Numbered from the stretch's first letter, positions 15,814 to 24,991 are shown. The stretch is DNA of 64,000 nucleotides from Streptomyces stelliscabiei (GCF_014873495.1 NZ_JADBGF010000001.1:2852001-2916000); one strand, 5' to 3'. The notes: generated from the letters alone by a model not told the origin. Translations and numbers: made by a program.

Positions 15814-17869
15814 GCTGAGGCGCTTCGGCCGGGGGAAGCTGCCGCGCGCCGCGCTCGTCTCGCTCCTGCTGCTGCCGCTGCTGTACGGCGCCCTGTACCT
15901 GTGGTCCTTCTGGGACCCGTACGGGCGGCTCGACCGCATCCCCGTGGCCCTGGTGAACGACGACAAGGGGGCGCCGGTCGGCAAGCAGCGGCTGACGGCG
16001 GGTGACGACATCGCCGAGGGGCTGCGCGAGAGCGACACCTTCGAGTGGCACCGGGTGAGCGCCGCCGAGGCCCGCGCCGGTGTCGAGGACGGCACGTACT
16101 ACCTGTCGCTGACCATGCCGAAGGACTTCAGCGAGCGGATCGCGTCGAGTTCCGGGGACGTGCCGGAGACGGGCGCCCTCCAGGTGCGGACGAACGACGC
16201 GAACAACTACATCGTCGGGCAGATCTCGCGGACCGTGTTCTCGGAGGTGCGGACGGCGGCGTCGACGAAGGCGTCGCGGTCGTTCCTGGACCGGATCTTC
16301 ATCTCGTTCTCGGACCTCCACGGGCAGACCGAGAAGGCGGCCGACGGCGCCGACGACCTCAAGGGCGGCATCGACAAGGCGGAGAAGGGCTCCAAGGACC
16401 TCGCGGACGGCCTGCGGACGGCCAAGGAGGGCAGCGCGAAGCTGTCCGGCGGTCTCGACGACCTGGACAAGGGCGCGGGCGATCTGGAGGACGGCGCCCA
16501 GCAGGTGGCGGACGGCACCGGGAAGCTCGCCGACAAGGTGGGCGCCGCGGCGGACCAGGTGCGGCCCTTCCTCGCGAAGGACGGCGACACGATCGCCGAC
16601 ACCGCCACCCTGGTCGCCGACTCGGCGGCCACGATCCGGGACCACCTCGACGCGTTCGTGACGACGGCACCGGCCGCCGAGACCGGCACCCGGACCGCCT
16701 CCGACACCCTCGACGACGTGTACCGGCGACGCTGCGAGGAGCCGGTCCTGCCCGACGCGGCCTGCGCGGACCTGAAGAAGGCCAAGGACGCCGCGGAGAA
16801 GGCCGCCGTGCTCGCCGAGGACGTGAACACCGTGGTGAAGAACTACGACGGTGACCTGAAGGCCTTCGACAAGGACCTGGAGACCCTGGAGAAGCAGGCC
16901 CGCGCCCTCGCGAAGGCCGCGCCCACCCTCTCCACCGACCTCGACGACGCCGTCGCCAAGGTGAACGCCCTCGACAAGGGCGCCACGAAGGTCGCCAAGG
17001 GGGCCAAGACCCTGCACACCGGTCTCGGCACCGCCAAGACCGGCGCGGAGGACCTGGACACGGGTGTCGGCGCGCTGAAGACGGGCGCGGTCGACCTCAA
17101 GGGCGGCATGTACAAGCTCGCCGACGGTTCGGGGAAGCTGGCGGGCGGTCTGCACGACGGGGCCGAACAGATCCCCGACTACGACGAGCAGGCTCGCGAC
17201 AAGCGCACCGAAGTGATGGCCGACCCGGTGCGGTTGGCCACCAGGGACCTGCACAAGGCGCCCAACTACGGCACCGGGTTCGCCCCTTACTTCATCCCGC
17301 TGTCCCTGTGGGTGGGCGCCATGGTGGCGTACATGCTGATCCAGCCGCTCAACCGGCGTGCCCTCGCCGCGGGTGCCTCGGCCTGGCGCATCGCGCTGGC
17401 GGGCTGGCTTCCGGTCGCCGCCCTGGGCGTGCTGCAGACGGTCGCGCTGATGGCGGTGCTGCACTGGGCGGTCGGCCTGGAGATGGCGCGGGCGGCCGGA
17501 ACGGTGGGCTTCCTGTTCCTGGTGACGGCGTGCTTCGCGGCGATCGTGCAGTGGCTCAACGCGCGCTTCGGGGCGGCGGGCCGGATCCTCGTCCTCGCCT
17601 TCCTGATGCTGCAGTTGACGTCCGCGGGCGGCACCTACCCCGTGCAGACCAGCCCCGGCTTCTTCAACGCGGTCCACCCCTTCCTGCCGATGAGCCATGT
17701 CGTCGACGCGCTCCGCAGGCTCATCACCGGTGGCGGCCTCGGCCCGGTGTGGCAGGCGTGCGCGGTGCTGGTGGCCTTCACCGCCGGCGCCCTCGCGCTG
17801 ACCGCCCTGTCCGCCCGCCGCAAGCAGGTGTGGACCCTGGACCGACTGCACCCGGAGTTGAGCCTGTGA
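15785..17869 (+). CDS. YhgE/Pip family membrane protein
   Basis: 694-residue membrane protein. One helix lies near residues 19-38, then a YhgE/Pip N-terminal domain (PVALVNDDKGAPV), a 350-residue extracellular coiled region, and five helices in the last 180 residues. The coiled region is built of repeats of the type (D/K)GAxxLxxGxxxLxxG. Related proteins include the lactococcal phage infection protein and components of type VII export. The ATG at 15785 has AAGGAG and lies inside the preceding ABC gene. The C-terminal part resembles ABC-2 type permeases, which fits the adjacent ATPase and an export role. Confidence 0.9.
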   Translation: MRSPKLAALELRRFGRGKLPRAALVSLLLLPLLYGALYLWSFWDPYGRLDRIPVALVNDDKGAPVGKQRLTAGDDIAEGLRESDTFEWHRVSAAEARAGVEDGTYYLSLTMPKDFSERIASSSGDVPETGALQVRTNDANNYIVGQISRTVFSEVRTAASTKASRSFLDRIFISFSDLHGQTEKAADGADDLKGGIDKAEKGSKDLADGLRTAKEGSAKLSGGLDDLDKGAGDLEDGAQQVADGTGKLADKVGAAADQVRPFLAKDGDTIADTATLVADSAATIRDHLDAFVTTAPAAETGTRTASDTLDDVYRRRCEEPVLPDAACADLKKAKDAAEKAAVLAEDVNTVVKNYDGDLKAFDKDLETLEKQARALAKAAPTLSTDLDDAVAKVNALDKGATKVAKGAKTLHTGLGTAKTGAEDLDTGVGALKTGAVDLKGGMYKLADGSGKLAGGLHDGAEQIPDYDEQARDKRTEVMADPVRLATRDLHKAPNYGTGFAPYFIPLSLWVGAMVAYMLIQPLNRRALAAGASAWRIALAGWLPVAALGVLQTVALMAVLHWAVGLEMARAAGTVGFLFLVTACFAAIVQWLNARFGAAGRILVLAFLMLQLTSAGGTYPVQTSPGFFNAVHPFLPMSHVVDALRRLITGGGLGPVWQACAVLVAFTAGALALTALSARRKQVWTLDRLHPELSL

Positions 17870-18537
17870 CCGCGCACGGCACGGTTCCTGTGACAATCAG
17901 GGCCATGGAAAGCACCAACGCCCCCGGCGGCGCAGGCGGGGGCCGCCGCGAGGCGACCCGGCAGAAACTCTACGAAGCGGCCGTCACCCTCATCGCGGAG
18001 CAGGGGTTCTCCGCGACCACGGTGGACGAGATCGCCGAGCGCGCCGGTGTCGCCAAGGGCACGGTCTACTACAACTTCGCGAGCAAGTCGGTCCTCTTCG
18101 AGGAGCTGCTGCGGCACGGCGTGGGACTCCTCACCGCCTCCCTGAGCGAGGCCGCCGAGCGGACCGCGCGGGAGGGCCGCAGCAGGGTCGACTCGCTGGA
18201 CGCGATGATCCGGGCCGGCCTCCTCTTCATCGACCGCTACCCGTCCTTCACCCAGCTCTACGTGGCCGAACTGTGGCGCACCAACCGTGCCTGGCAGTCC
18301 ACGCTGATGGTCGTCCGGCAGGAGGCCGTCGCGGTCGTCGAGGGAGTGCTGCGCGAGGGGGTCGAGGGGGGCGAGCTGAGCGACGAGATCGATGTCGGCC
18401 TGACGGCGTCCGCCCTGGTCGGCATGGTCCTGGTGGCCGCGCTGGACTGGAAGGCGTTCCAGCCGGACCGCTCCCTGGACGATGTCCACGCGGCGCTGTC
18501 CCGGCTGCTCCAGGGCCGGGTGAGCGGACACCGCTGA
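17866..18537 (+). CDS. TetR/AcrR family transcriptional regulator
   Basis: 223-residue repressor-type protein. The N-terminal helix-turn-helix is clear: FSATTVDEIAERAGVAKGTVYYNF, with the TetR-typical GTVYYNF recognition helix. The C-terminal ligand domain is helical. The start chosen is GTG 17866, which overlaps the Pip stop (GTGA) and has GGAG 8 nt upstream; ATG 17905 is the alternative and lacks a well-placed site. As last gene of the operon it probably represses the operon through the inverted repeat at 14893. Confidence 0.88.
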   Translation: MTAHGTVPVTIRAMESTNAPGGAGGGRREATRQKLYEAAVTLIAEQGFSATTVDEIAERAGVAKGTVYYNFASKSVLFEELLRHGVGLLTASLSEAAERTAREGRSRVDSLDAMIRAGLLFIDRYPSFTQLYVAELWRTNRAWQSTLMVVRQEAVAVVEGVLREGVEGGELSDEIDVGLTASALVGMVLVAALDWKAFQPDRSLDDVHAALSRLLQGRVSGHR

Positions 18538-18949
18538 CCGGGTCGGGACGGACGAGAAGCGCCGGCCCGAACTGGCAGCGTCCCCCGCGTGCCACCTCGA
18601 ACCGGCGCTTTCCCGATCCCCCGTGCTCCCCGTACTCCCCCGTGCCTCGCTCCCGCCGGCTCTCGTCGACGGAAGGAGCGGTCGGAGCGCGGATGCCGTT
18701 CCGCCGCCCCGTGTCGGCGGTACCGCGGCCGCGCTCTTTCCCGTGCCTCCACCTTCTCCTTCGCGCAGGTCGGAGCCCATCCGCGCGCGTACTCATCTCA
18801 CCCGCTGAGTACGTGTACTCAGCCCTGTGTACTCAGACTCGGCCCCGGCTGTTGCCGACTGGTGACGATCACGCCCGCGTTCGTACTCGCCGAAGGGCCC
18901 GGCCGCTCCCGCGAAAGTCCGGGGAGCGGCGCCCGATAAGGTCGCCGAC
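18538..18949. other. 412-bp intergenic region upstream of the phytoene-desaturase-like gene
   Basis: No gene is supported. The first 240 bp are C-rich without clear structure. The GTACTCA-type operator cluster occupies 18789-18836. No ribosome site is seen next to the start at 18950, so the downstream gene may have a short or absent leader. Confidence 0.6.
18805..18836 (+). promoter_or_regulatory. Palindromic operator-like cluster of GTACTCA boxes
   Basis: CTGAGTAC-GT-GTACTCAG (18805-18822) is an inverted repeat with perfect 8-bp arms. The half site GTACTCA recurs at 18829-18835 and at 18789-18795. It lies about 115 bp before the oxidoreductase start. The cognate regulator is unknown; a dimeric regulator is the natural reader. 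Confidence 0.5.
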
Positions 18950-20446
18950 ATGGCAAGAATCGCGGTGATCGGCGCCGGCCTCGGCGCCATGGCGGCCGCC
19001 GCCCGGCTGGCCGTCGCGGGCCACCACGTGGTGGTGCACGAGTCCACGGAGACCTACGGCGGGGCCGTGGGCCGCTTCGAGCGCGACGGCTTCGTGTTCG
19101 ACACGGGCCCCGGGCTGCTGACGCTGCCCGCCGTCTACCGCGACCTGTTCGTCAAGACCGGCAAGGAGCCGCTGGAGAAGTGCGTCGACCTGGTCCAGGT
19201 GGACCCGGCGGCCCGGCACGTCTTCGCCGACGGCACCGACCTGCCGCTTCCCAACGCCTCACGCGCGGGCGTGGTCGCCGCCCTGAACGCCGCGCTCGGC
19301 CCGGGCGCCGGCGACCGGTGGGGCGACTTCCTGGTGCGGGCCCGCGAGGCGTGGGACCGCACCCGGCGACCCCTCCTGGAGGAGCCGCTGTGGCCCGACT
19401 GGACGGTCCTCGCCGAGCGCGAGCCGTACCCCTCGGTGCCCCACAGGCGGCTCCTGCGCACCCGCCGCGCCACCACCCTCGCGGAGGTCGGCGCGTGGGA
19501 GCTGCGCGACCCCCGGCTGACGGCCCTGCTGGAGAGCCACGCCCTCGCGTACGGCCTGGATCCCCGGACCGTCCCGGCGAGCGCGGCCGTCCTGCCGTAC
19601 ATGGAGCACGCCTTCGGGACCTGGTACGTCCGGGGCGGACTGCGGGAGTTGGCGCGGGCGGTGTACGAGCGGTGCCTGGCACGGAAGGTCGAGTTCGTCT
19701 TCGGCACCGAGGTCACCGGGATCGTCGAGAAGGACGGCCGGGCAGCCGGCGTGGAACGGGCGGACGGCTCGATCGCCGAGGCCGACTTCGTGGTCGCCGG
19801 GGTCGCCCCCGAGATGCTGGACCGAGGGGTGCGGCGGTCGGCCGTACGGAGCGAGGGCGAGGTACCGGCGCAGCGGGGGGCGACGAGCCGGCTGACCGTG
19901 CTGCTGGCCCTGCGCGGCGGTCGGCCCGAGGGCGCGGCGCACCGGACGGTGGTGCACGCGCAGGACCGCGACGCCGGGCTGGACCTCCTGTTCGGCCCCT
20001 CCCCCGGGACGGTCGCGCGGCCCACGGTCACCGTGCTGCGCCCGGACGATCCGGCGCTGGTGCCGGGCCCCGGCCACGAGGCGGTCACCGTCACGTGCGC
20101 GGTCCCCGCCCGGGAGCCGGACGCGATCGAGGGGTACGCGCAGCGGCTGATCACCGCGGCCGAGCGTGCCGTCCCCGATCTGCGGGAGCGCCTGCTGTGG
20201 CACGAGGTCCGCACCCCGGCCGACATCGCGCGGACGACCGGTGCGCCGGGGGGCGCGATCCCGGCCCCGGCGCTCGCGGCGGCCGGCGGAAGACGGCTGC
20301 ACCCGTCCAACTCCACCGCGACACCCGGCCTGTTCACCGTCGGCGGCTGGTCCCACCCCGGCGGCGGCCTCCCGCACGCCGGGATGTCGGGGGCGCTGGT
20401 GGCCGGACTGATCGTGGAGGGACCCGGTTTCCGCGGCTCACAGTGA
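18950..20446 (+). CDS. Phytoene desaturase-like FAD-dependent oxidoreductase
   Basis: 498-residue flavoprotein of the CrtI/amine-oxidase superfamily. The N-terminal dinucleotide fold GAGLGAMAAAARLA is followed by the GG..GRF motif (YGGAVGRF) and a DTGPGLLTLP segment shared with phytoene desaturases. The C-terminal FAD motif GGWSHPGGGLPHAGMSG closes the domain. The substrate could be a carotenoid, a lipid or another polyprenoid; no other carotenoid gene lies nearby, so crt is not assigned. It stands alone between a TetR operon and a convergent gene. Confidence 0.85.
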   Translation: MARIAVIGAGLGAMAAAARLAVAGHHVVVHESTETYGGAVGRFERDGFVFDTGPGLLTLPAVYRDLFVKTGKEPLEKCVDLVQVDPAARHVFADGTDLPLPNASRAGVVAALNAALGPGAGDRWGDFLVRAREAWDRTRRPLLEEPLWPDWTVLAEREPYPSVPHRRLLRTRRATTLAEVGAWELRDPRLTALLESHALAYGLDPRTVPASAAVLPYMEHAFGTWYVRGGLRELARAVYERCLARKVEFVFGTEVTGIVEKDGRAAGVERADGSIAEADFVVAGVAPEMLDRGVRRSAVRSEGEVPAQRGATSRLTVLLALRGGRPEGAAHRTVVHAQDRDAGLDLLFGPSPGTVARPTVTVLRPDDPALVPGPGHEAVTVTCAVPAREPDAIEGYAQRLITAAERAVPDLRERLLWHEVRTPADIARTTGAPGGAIPAPALAAAGGRRLHPSNSTATPGLFTVGGWSHPGGGLPHAGMSGALVAGLIVEGPGFRGSQ

Positions 20447-20476
20447 GACGCCGGGGCTCAGCGGGGCCCCGGCGTC
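20447..20476. terminator. Bidirectional hairpin between convergent genes
   Basis: Arms GACGCCGGGGC (20447-20457) and GCCCCGGCGTC (20466-20476) form an 11-bp perfect stem with an 8-nt loop. It starts directly after the oxidoreductase stop and lies 24 bp from the stop of the convergent membrane-protein gene. Confidence 0.8.
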
Positions 20477-20500
20477 CTTCGGAAAACTGCGGAGAAGCCT

Positions 20501-21460
20501 TCAGAAACGGTACTGCTGCTCGTCGTAGCCGTTCTGGCCGTTGCCGTTGCCATTCCCGTTGCCGTTGCCCTGGTACGGGTACTGCTCGTCCGCCGGGAGG
20601 TCGGAGCCGAAGGGGTCGTCGTTGTTGCGCTGCTGCGGCACCCAGACACCGCCGGGCGGGGTCTCGCCGTAGCCGCCGTTGCCGTACTGGTCCTGGCCGT
20701 AACCCTGTTGCGCGTATCCCTGCTGCCCGTAGGACTGGTCGTACGAGGCCGTGGCGTCGTACGTCTGCGTGCCGATGTACGGGTCCGAGTAGGCGGCGTA
20801 CTGCTGCTGGTTCGGGTCGTAGCCGTAGCCCTGCTGGTCGTAGCCGTAGTAGGCGAAGGCCTCGTCCTGCGCGGACTGGTCGGCGCTCGCGTAGGGCTGG
20901 TCGGCGGCACCCGCGTAGGCGTTGTCGTCGCGGTAGACGCCGTAGGTGTTCGTGTCGTCCGGCATGGGCTCCGGCGAGTACACGGTGGCGGGGGCGGACT
21001 GCGGGCGGACGAACACGTCGTCGTCGCGGTCGTCGAGCGGGTCGTCGCCCTGCCGGTACGTTCCGGCAGCGGTGGAGTCCAGGTCCATGGGCTCCAGGGC
21101 CGGGTCCTGGGCCGGCTCGCCGCGCCGCCGCTTCTTGCCGGCCTTGGCGAACCCGGACCTGGGCGGCTTGACGCCGTCCTGCCCCTCGCTCTCGTCCTCG
21201 CCGGTGCGCGGGCGGACGGCCCATCCGGCCTCGAAGCCGCGGCGGAACGAGAGGGTCACGTAGGTCTGCCCGGTGGCGAACGCGATCGCGCCCAACGCTA
21301 TGACGATCACGTTGGGGATGAGCACACCGAGGACGACACAGAGGAAACCGGCGAAGGCGAGCAGCCGCCAGCGCAGACGCGCCTTGTACTGCAGCAGCAC
21401 CTCACCCAGCAGCCACAGCGCGACGACACCGAACGCGATGTAGAGGACCGTCCAGCCCAT
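20501..21460 (-). CDS. Membrane protein with Tyr/Gln-rich disordered tail
   Basis: 319 residues. Two or three membrane helices fill residues 1-75 (about 3-22, 30-46 and 50-68). The rest is a predicted disordered tail, first charged (KKRRRG) and then very rich in Tyr, Gln, Gly and Asp, with YGYDQQGYGYD-like runs. It ends in a GN dipeptide repeat (about 291-302). The composition resembles prion-like or condensate-forming tails. I do not recognise a named family. It sits 56 bp downstream of metF on the same strand. Confidence 0.85.
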   Translation of the reverse strand: MGWTVLYIAFGVVALWLLGEVLLQYKARLRWRLLAFAGFLCVVLGVLIPNVIVIALGAIAFATGQTYVTLSFRRGFEAGWAVRPRTGEDESEGQDGVKPPRSGFAKAGKKRRRGEPAQDPALEPMDLDSTAAGTYRQGDDPLDDRDDDVFVRPQSAPATVYSPEPMPDDTNTYGVYRDDNAYAGAADQPYASADQSAQDEAFAYYGYDQQGYGYDPNQQQYAAYSDPYIGTQTYDATASYDQSYGQQGYAQQGYGQDQYGNGGYGETPPGGVWVPQQRNNDDPFGSDLPADEQYPYQGNGNGNGNGNGQNGYDEQQYRF

Positions 21461-21516
21461 GTACGCCCCTCTCCCTGTGGCCGCTCCGCAGTGTGTCGTA
21501 CGCGAGTGCGACCGGT

Positions 21517-22440
21517 CTAGGCCCGTGATGGGTGGTGCGGACCCAGGTTCTCGTAGATTTCCAGAGTCGCGGTGGAGTTGTTCAGGGTGATGAAGTGAAG
21601 TCCGGGGACTCCTTCGTCCAACAGCCTCGCGCAGAACTCCGTGGCGAACTCGATGCCAATGGAGCGTACAGCGGCCGGATCGTCTTTGGCTGTGACGATC
21701 CGCTCTTTCAGGGCGTTCGGGATGGCCGCGTTACTGAGTTGCGGCAACCGTTCCAGCATCTTCACGCTGGTGACGGGCATGACCTCCGGGATGACGGGGG
21801 TCTCGCAGCCGGCCTTGGCCACCGCGTCCCTCAGACGCAGGTACGACTCCGGCTGGAAGAACATCTGCGTGATCGCGTAGTCGGCGCCCGCGCGGCACTT
21901 GTCGACGAAGCGCGCCACGTCGCTGTCCCAGTCCGGGGAGCGCGGGTGCATCTCCGGGAAGGCCGCGACGCCGACACAGAAGTCGCCCGACTCCTTGATC
22001 AGTCGGACGAGTTCGGCGGCGTACGTCAGGCCCTGCGGGTGCGCGATCCACTCGCCCATGGGGTCGCCGGGCGGATCGCCTCGGACCGCGAGCATGTTGC
22101 GGATCCCGGCGTCCGCGTACTGGCCGATGATGTTGCGCAGCTCGGCGATGGAGTGGCTGACCGCGGTGAGGTGGGCGACCGGGGTGAGGGTGGTGTCGGC
22201 GGCGATCTGCTCGGTGGCCTTCACCGTGCCGGCCCTGGTGGAGCCGCCGGCGCCGTACGTCACGGAGACGAAGCTGGGGGCGACCGCCTCGATCCTGCGC
22301 AGGGCGTTCCACAGGTTCCGCTCGCCCTTCTCCGTCTTGGGCGCCCAGAACTCGAAGGAGTACGTGGTCCTGCCCGTGGCGAGCATGTCGCGCACGGTGC
22401 GTGCGTGATCAGTCCTGGTCGAAGCGGTTCCTAGGGCCAT
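21517..22440 (-). CDS. metF: Methylenetetrahydrofolate reductase
   Basis: FAD enzyme reducing 5,10-methylene-THF to 5-methyl-THF for methionine synthesis. 307 residues, the bacterial MetF length, without the eukaryotic regulatory domain. It has the N-terminal [17 protein letters not shown] box, [21 protein letters not shown] and the QMFFQPESY segment near the folate site. The ATG at 22440 has no ribosome site. A TTGGGG-N17-TAACCT promoter ends 6 nt before it, so a leaderless transcript is predicted. Confidence 0.95.
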   Translation of the reverse strand: MALGTASTRTDHARTVRDMLATGRTTYSFEFWAPKTEKGERNLWNALRRIEAVAPSFVSVTYGAGGSTRAGTVKATEQIAADTTLTPVAHLTAVSHSIAELRNIIGQYADAGIRNMLAVRGDPPGDPMGEWIAHPQGLTYAAELVRLIKESGDFCVGVAAFPEMHPRSPDWDSDVARFVDKCRAGADYAITQMFFQPESYLRLRDAVAKAGCETPVIPEVMPVTSVKMLERLPQLSNAAIPNALKERIVTAKDDPAAVRSIGIEFATEFCARLLDEGVPGLHFITLNNSTATLEIYENLGPHHPSRA

Positions 22441-22475
22441 ACCGGCAGGTTAGTCAGGTCACGGCCGTACCCCAA
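22441..22475 (-). promoter_or_regulatory. Promoter for a leaderless metF mRNA
   Basis: On the minus strand TTGGGG (22475-22470), a 17-nt spacer and TAACCT (22452-22447) are followed after 6 nt by the metF ATG. The distance places the transcription start at the start codon. Confidence 0.6.
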
Positions 22476-22550
22476 CCAGAGCTGGGATTTTTGTCCGTTT
22501 TGCCGACCTGGTGTCCACGCCTTGGACAGCCGTGGGCGGGGCGGGGCCGG

Positions 22551-23195
22551 TCAGAGGGCGCGCAGGCGCTCGGCGAACTCCGCCGCGGCGGCTCCGGGGT
22601 CGTCGGCCTCCGTGATCGCCCGGACGACGACGGCCCGGCGGGCGCCGGCCTCGACGACCTCGTCGAGGTTGGTGAGGTCGATGCCGCCGATGGCGAACCA
22701 GGGGCGGTCGGTGCCGAGGGCGGCGGTGTACCGCACGAGGTCCAGGCCGGGGGCGTGGCGGCCGGGTTTGGTCGGGGTGGGCCAGCAGGGGCCCGTGCAG
22801 AAGTAGTCCACGCCTTCCTGGACGGCCGCGGCGGCCGCCTCCTCCTCGGCGTGCGTGGAACGGCCGACGAGGACGCGCTCACCGAGGATGGCGCGGGCGG
22901 CGGGGACCGGAAGGTCGCCCTGGCCGAGGTGCAGCACGTCCGCGCCGATGGCGTGCGCGACGTCCGCGCGGTCGTTGACGGCCAGCAGTCTGCCGTGCCG
23001 CCGGCACGCGTCGGCGAGGACCTGGAGGTGCTCCAGCTCCTCGGCGGCCTCCATGCCCTTGTCGCGCAGCTGCACGATGTCCACGCCGCCGCCCAGGACC
23101 GCGTCCAGGAACTCCGGCAGGTCGCCCTGGCGCCTGCGGGCGTCCGTGCAGAGGTAGAGCCGGGCGTCGGCGAGCCGGGCTGCGGCGTCGGGCAT
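22551..23195 (-). CDS. thiE: Thiamine-phosphate synthase ThiE
   Basis: Couples HMP-PP and the thiazole phosphate to give thiamine phosphate. 214 residues, a TIM-barrel protein of usual length. Motifs include QLRDK in strand 2, [17 protein letters not shown], the diphosphate-binding GRSTH and the C-terminal AIGGI. The ATG at 23195 with GGGGGA upstream is preferred to a longer frame from 23261. It is separated from thiOSG by 2.2 kb and lies on the other strand, so it is not in the riboswitch operon. Confidence 0.95.
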   Translation of the reverse strand: MPDAAARLADARLYLCTDARRRQGDLPEFLDAVLGGGVDIVQLRDKGMEAAEELEHLQVLADACRRHGRLLAVNDRADVAHAIGADVLHLGQGDLPVPAARAILGERVLVGRSTHAEEEAAAAAVQEGVDYFCTGPCWPTPTKPGRHAPGLDLVRYTAALGTDRPWFAIGGIDLTNLDEVVEAGARRAVVVRAITEADDPGAAAAEFAERLRAL

Positions 23196-23229
23196 GGGTG
23201 GGTCCCCCGTCGGCGGTGGGCCGTCGGTG

Positions 23230-23276
23230 CGGCGTACGGGAGCCCCGCCCTCATGGGCCACGGCTCCCGTACGCCG
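23230..23276 (-). terminator. 15-bp stem-loop between the Rv2175c-like gene and thiE
   Basis: Arms CGGCGTACGGGAGCC (23230-23244) and its perfect complement (23262-23276) enclose a 17-nt loop. It lies 55 bp past the upstream gene's stop and 35 bp before the thiE start. It is probably a terminator; it has none of the conserved TPP-riboswitch sequence. Confidence 0.65.
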
Positions 23277-23331
23277 TCCGGGCGGCTGCGTCGGTGCTGT
23301 CTCGGTGCTGCGGGTGTGGCGGGCGTCCGGG

Positions 23332-23697
23332 TCAGACGGCGAGCGCCTGGGCGCGGCGCTTCACCTCCGTGCCGCGATTCTCGCTCAGGGCCTGGGCCGG
23401 CGTGCCGGGCAGGCTCGGGTCCGGAGTGAACAGCCACTCCAGCATCTCTTCGTCGCTGAAGCCGTCGTCCCTCAGCAGGGTCAGGGTGCCGGTCAGGCCC
23501 TTGACCACCTTGTCCTCGTCGATGAAGGCGGCGGGGACGTGCAGCGCGCGGTTCTCACCCCGGCGTACGGCGATGAGCTGGCCTTCCTTCACCAGCTGCC
23601 GCACGCGGGTCACCTCGACGTCCAGCATCTCTGCGATGTCGGGCAGGGTCAGCCACGCGGGGACGAGAGCATCGATCTTTGCGTCAATCTCGGTCAC
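23332..23697 (-). CDS. Rv2175c family DNA-binding protein
   Basis: 121-residue cytoplasmic DNA-binding protein. A winged-helix or MerR-like N-terminal domain is visible ([26 protein letters not shown]) with a basic wing ([13 protein letters not shown]). The rest matches the C-terminal region of the mycobacterial Rv2175c family. In M. tuberculosis, Rv2175c is a substrate of the PASTA kinase PknL and is coded next to it. Here a PASTA kinase lies 4 kb away (27909). The GTG start at 23697 has GGAG only 2 nt upstream, which is unusually close. DNA target genes are unknown. Confidence 0.85.
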   Translation of the reverse strand: MTEIDAKIDALVPAWLTLPDIAEMLDVEVTRVRQLVKEGQLIAVRRGENRALHVPAAFIDEDKVVKGLTGTLTLLRDDGFSDEEMLEWLFTPDPSLPGTPAQALSENRGTEVKRRAQALAV

Positions 23698-23761
23698 GTC
23701 TCCAAGACTGCCATCTGGGACTGACAGTGGGTAGCCGGGCCTCCTCCGACGGGGGTGGTCT

Positions 23762-24991
23762 CTAGGCCGTCGCCGCCTTCAGGGGCCGGGCCGGGTCCCG
23801 CAGCAGCTCCGGGTCCATCGGCGTGCCCGCCTCGATCAGGCGGCGGCCCTGGGCCAGGTCCCGGGGACGGCCCACGGCCAGAAGGGCGACCAGCCGGGTC
23901 TCGCGGAGCCAGCAGACCGACCAGGCGGCGCCGGTGGGGTCGCCGCGCCGGACCATGGTGTCGGCCGACGCGTGGTGACCGGCGTACTGGACGAAGCGCC
24001 CGAACTGCTCGGACCAGAAGTAGGGGACCGGGTCGTAGGGCTCGGGGGTCTCGCCGACGATGTTCGCGGCGACCGTGCGGGGGCCCTGGAGGGCGTTGTC
24101 CCAGTGGTGGACGAGGAGGCGCCTGCCGTACCGGCCCGAGGGGAAGGAGGCGCAGTCGCCGACCGCGTAGACGTCGGGCGCGGAGGCGCGCAGGTGGTCG
24201 TCGGCCACCACCTCGCCGTGCGCGCCCAGCTCGACGCCCGAGCCCGCCAGCCAGGCCGTGGCCGGACGGGCGCCGATCCCCACGACGACCGCGTCGGCCG
24301 GCACCCGGGTCCCGTCGTCCAGGACCACCGTCCCGGGCTCGACGCGCTCCACGCGCGCGTGGGTGCGCAGGGTGGTGCCGCTGTCGGCGTACCAGGCGGT
24401 CATCGGCGCGGCCACCTCCGCCGGGAGCGCGCCCGCGAGCGGGCGGTCGGCGGCCTCGACGACCGTCACCGCGCAGCCCGCCTCGCGCGCGGCCGTGGCG
24501 AACTCGGCGCCGATCCAGCCCGCGCCGACGACCACGATGTCGTGCCGGCGGGCCAGTACGGGCCGCAGCCGCTCGGCGTCGTCCAGGGTCCGCAGCAGAT
24601 GCACCCCGGGCACGCCCTCGGCGCCCGGCAGCATGATCGGTTCCGCGCCGGTCGCGAGGACGAGCACGTCGTACGGGACGGGCCCGGCGGCCGTGTCGAG
24701 CGCGTGGTCGGCGGGGCGCAGGCCGGACACCTCGCGGCCCAGCCGGAGTTCGATGCCGAGCGCCTCGAAGTCGACGTCGAAGGCGGAGCCCTCGGCCTTG
24801 CCGAGCAGCACGGCCTTGGACAACGGCGGGCGGTCGTAGGGCTGATGCGGCTCGGCGCCGATCAGTGTCACGTCGCCGGTGAAGCCCTGTTCGCGCAGCG
24901 CGACCGCGGTCTGCACGCCCGCCATCCCCGCGCCCACGACGACCACGCGCCGCGCCGGCGTTCCGCTCCTGTGCTGCGTCTGCTCGCTCAC
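23762..24991 (-). CDS. Ferredoxin reductase-like FAD/NAD(P)-dependent oxidoreductase
   Basis: 409 residues with two Rossmann folds: the FAD site VVGAGMAGVQTA at the N-terminus and the NAD(P)H site VVGAGWIGAEFA mid-protein. A conserved DRPPLSK motif and the second FAD motif VYAVGDCASF are also present, and the C-terminal domain starts near VQYAGHH. This is the layout of the rhodocoxin/putidaredoxin reductase family, which feeds electrons to ferredoxins and P450s. The GTG start at 24991 overlaps the stop of the small upstream gene (GTGA), so the pair is translationally coupled. No ferredoxin or P450 gene lies nearby. Confidence 0.88.
   Translation of the reverse strand: MSEQTQHRSGTPARRVVVVGAGMAGVQTAVALREQGFTGDVTLIGAEPHQPYDRPPLSKAVLLGKAEGSAFDVDFEALGIELRLGREVSGLRPADHALDTAAGPVPYDVLVLATGAEPIMLPGAEGVPGVHLLRTLDDAERLRPVLARRHDIVVVGAGWIGAEFATAAREAGCAVTVVEAADRPLAGALPAEVAAPMTAWYADSGTTLRTHARVERVEPGTVVLDDGTRVPADAVVVGIGARPATAWLAGSGVELGAHGEVVADDHLRASAPDVYAVGDCASFPSGRYGRRLLVHHWDNALQGPRTVAANIVGETPEPYDPVPYFWSEQFGRFVQYAGHHASADTMVRRGDPTGAAWSVCWLRETRLVALLAVGRPRDLAQGRRLIEAGTPMDPELLRDPARPLKAATA

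Noticed and set aside
23230..23276. TPP riboswitch in front of thiE
   Set aside because: The hairpin has none of the conserved CUGAGA or GAACCUGAU sequence; it is a simple stem-loop.
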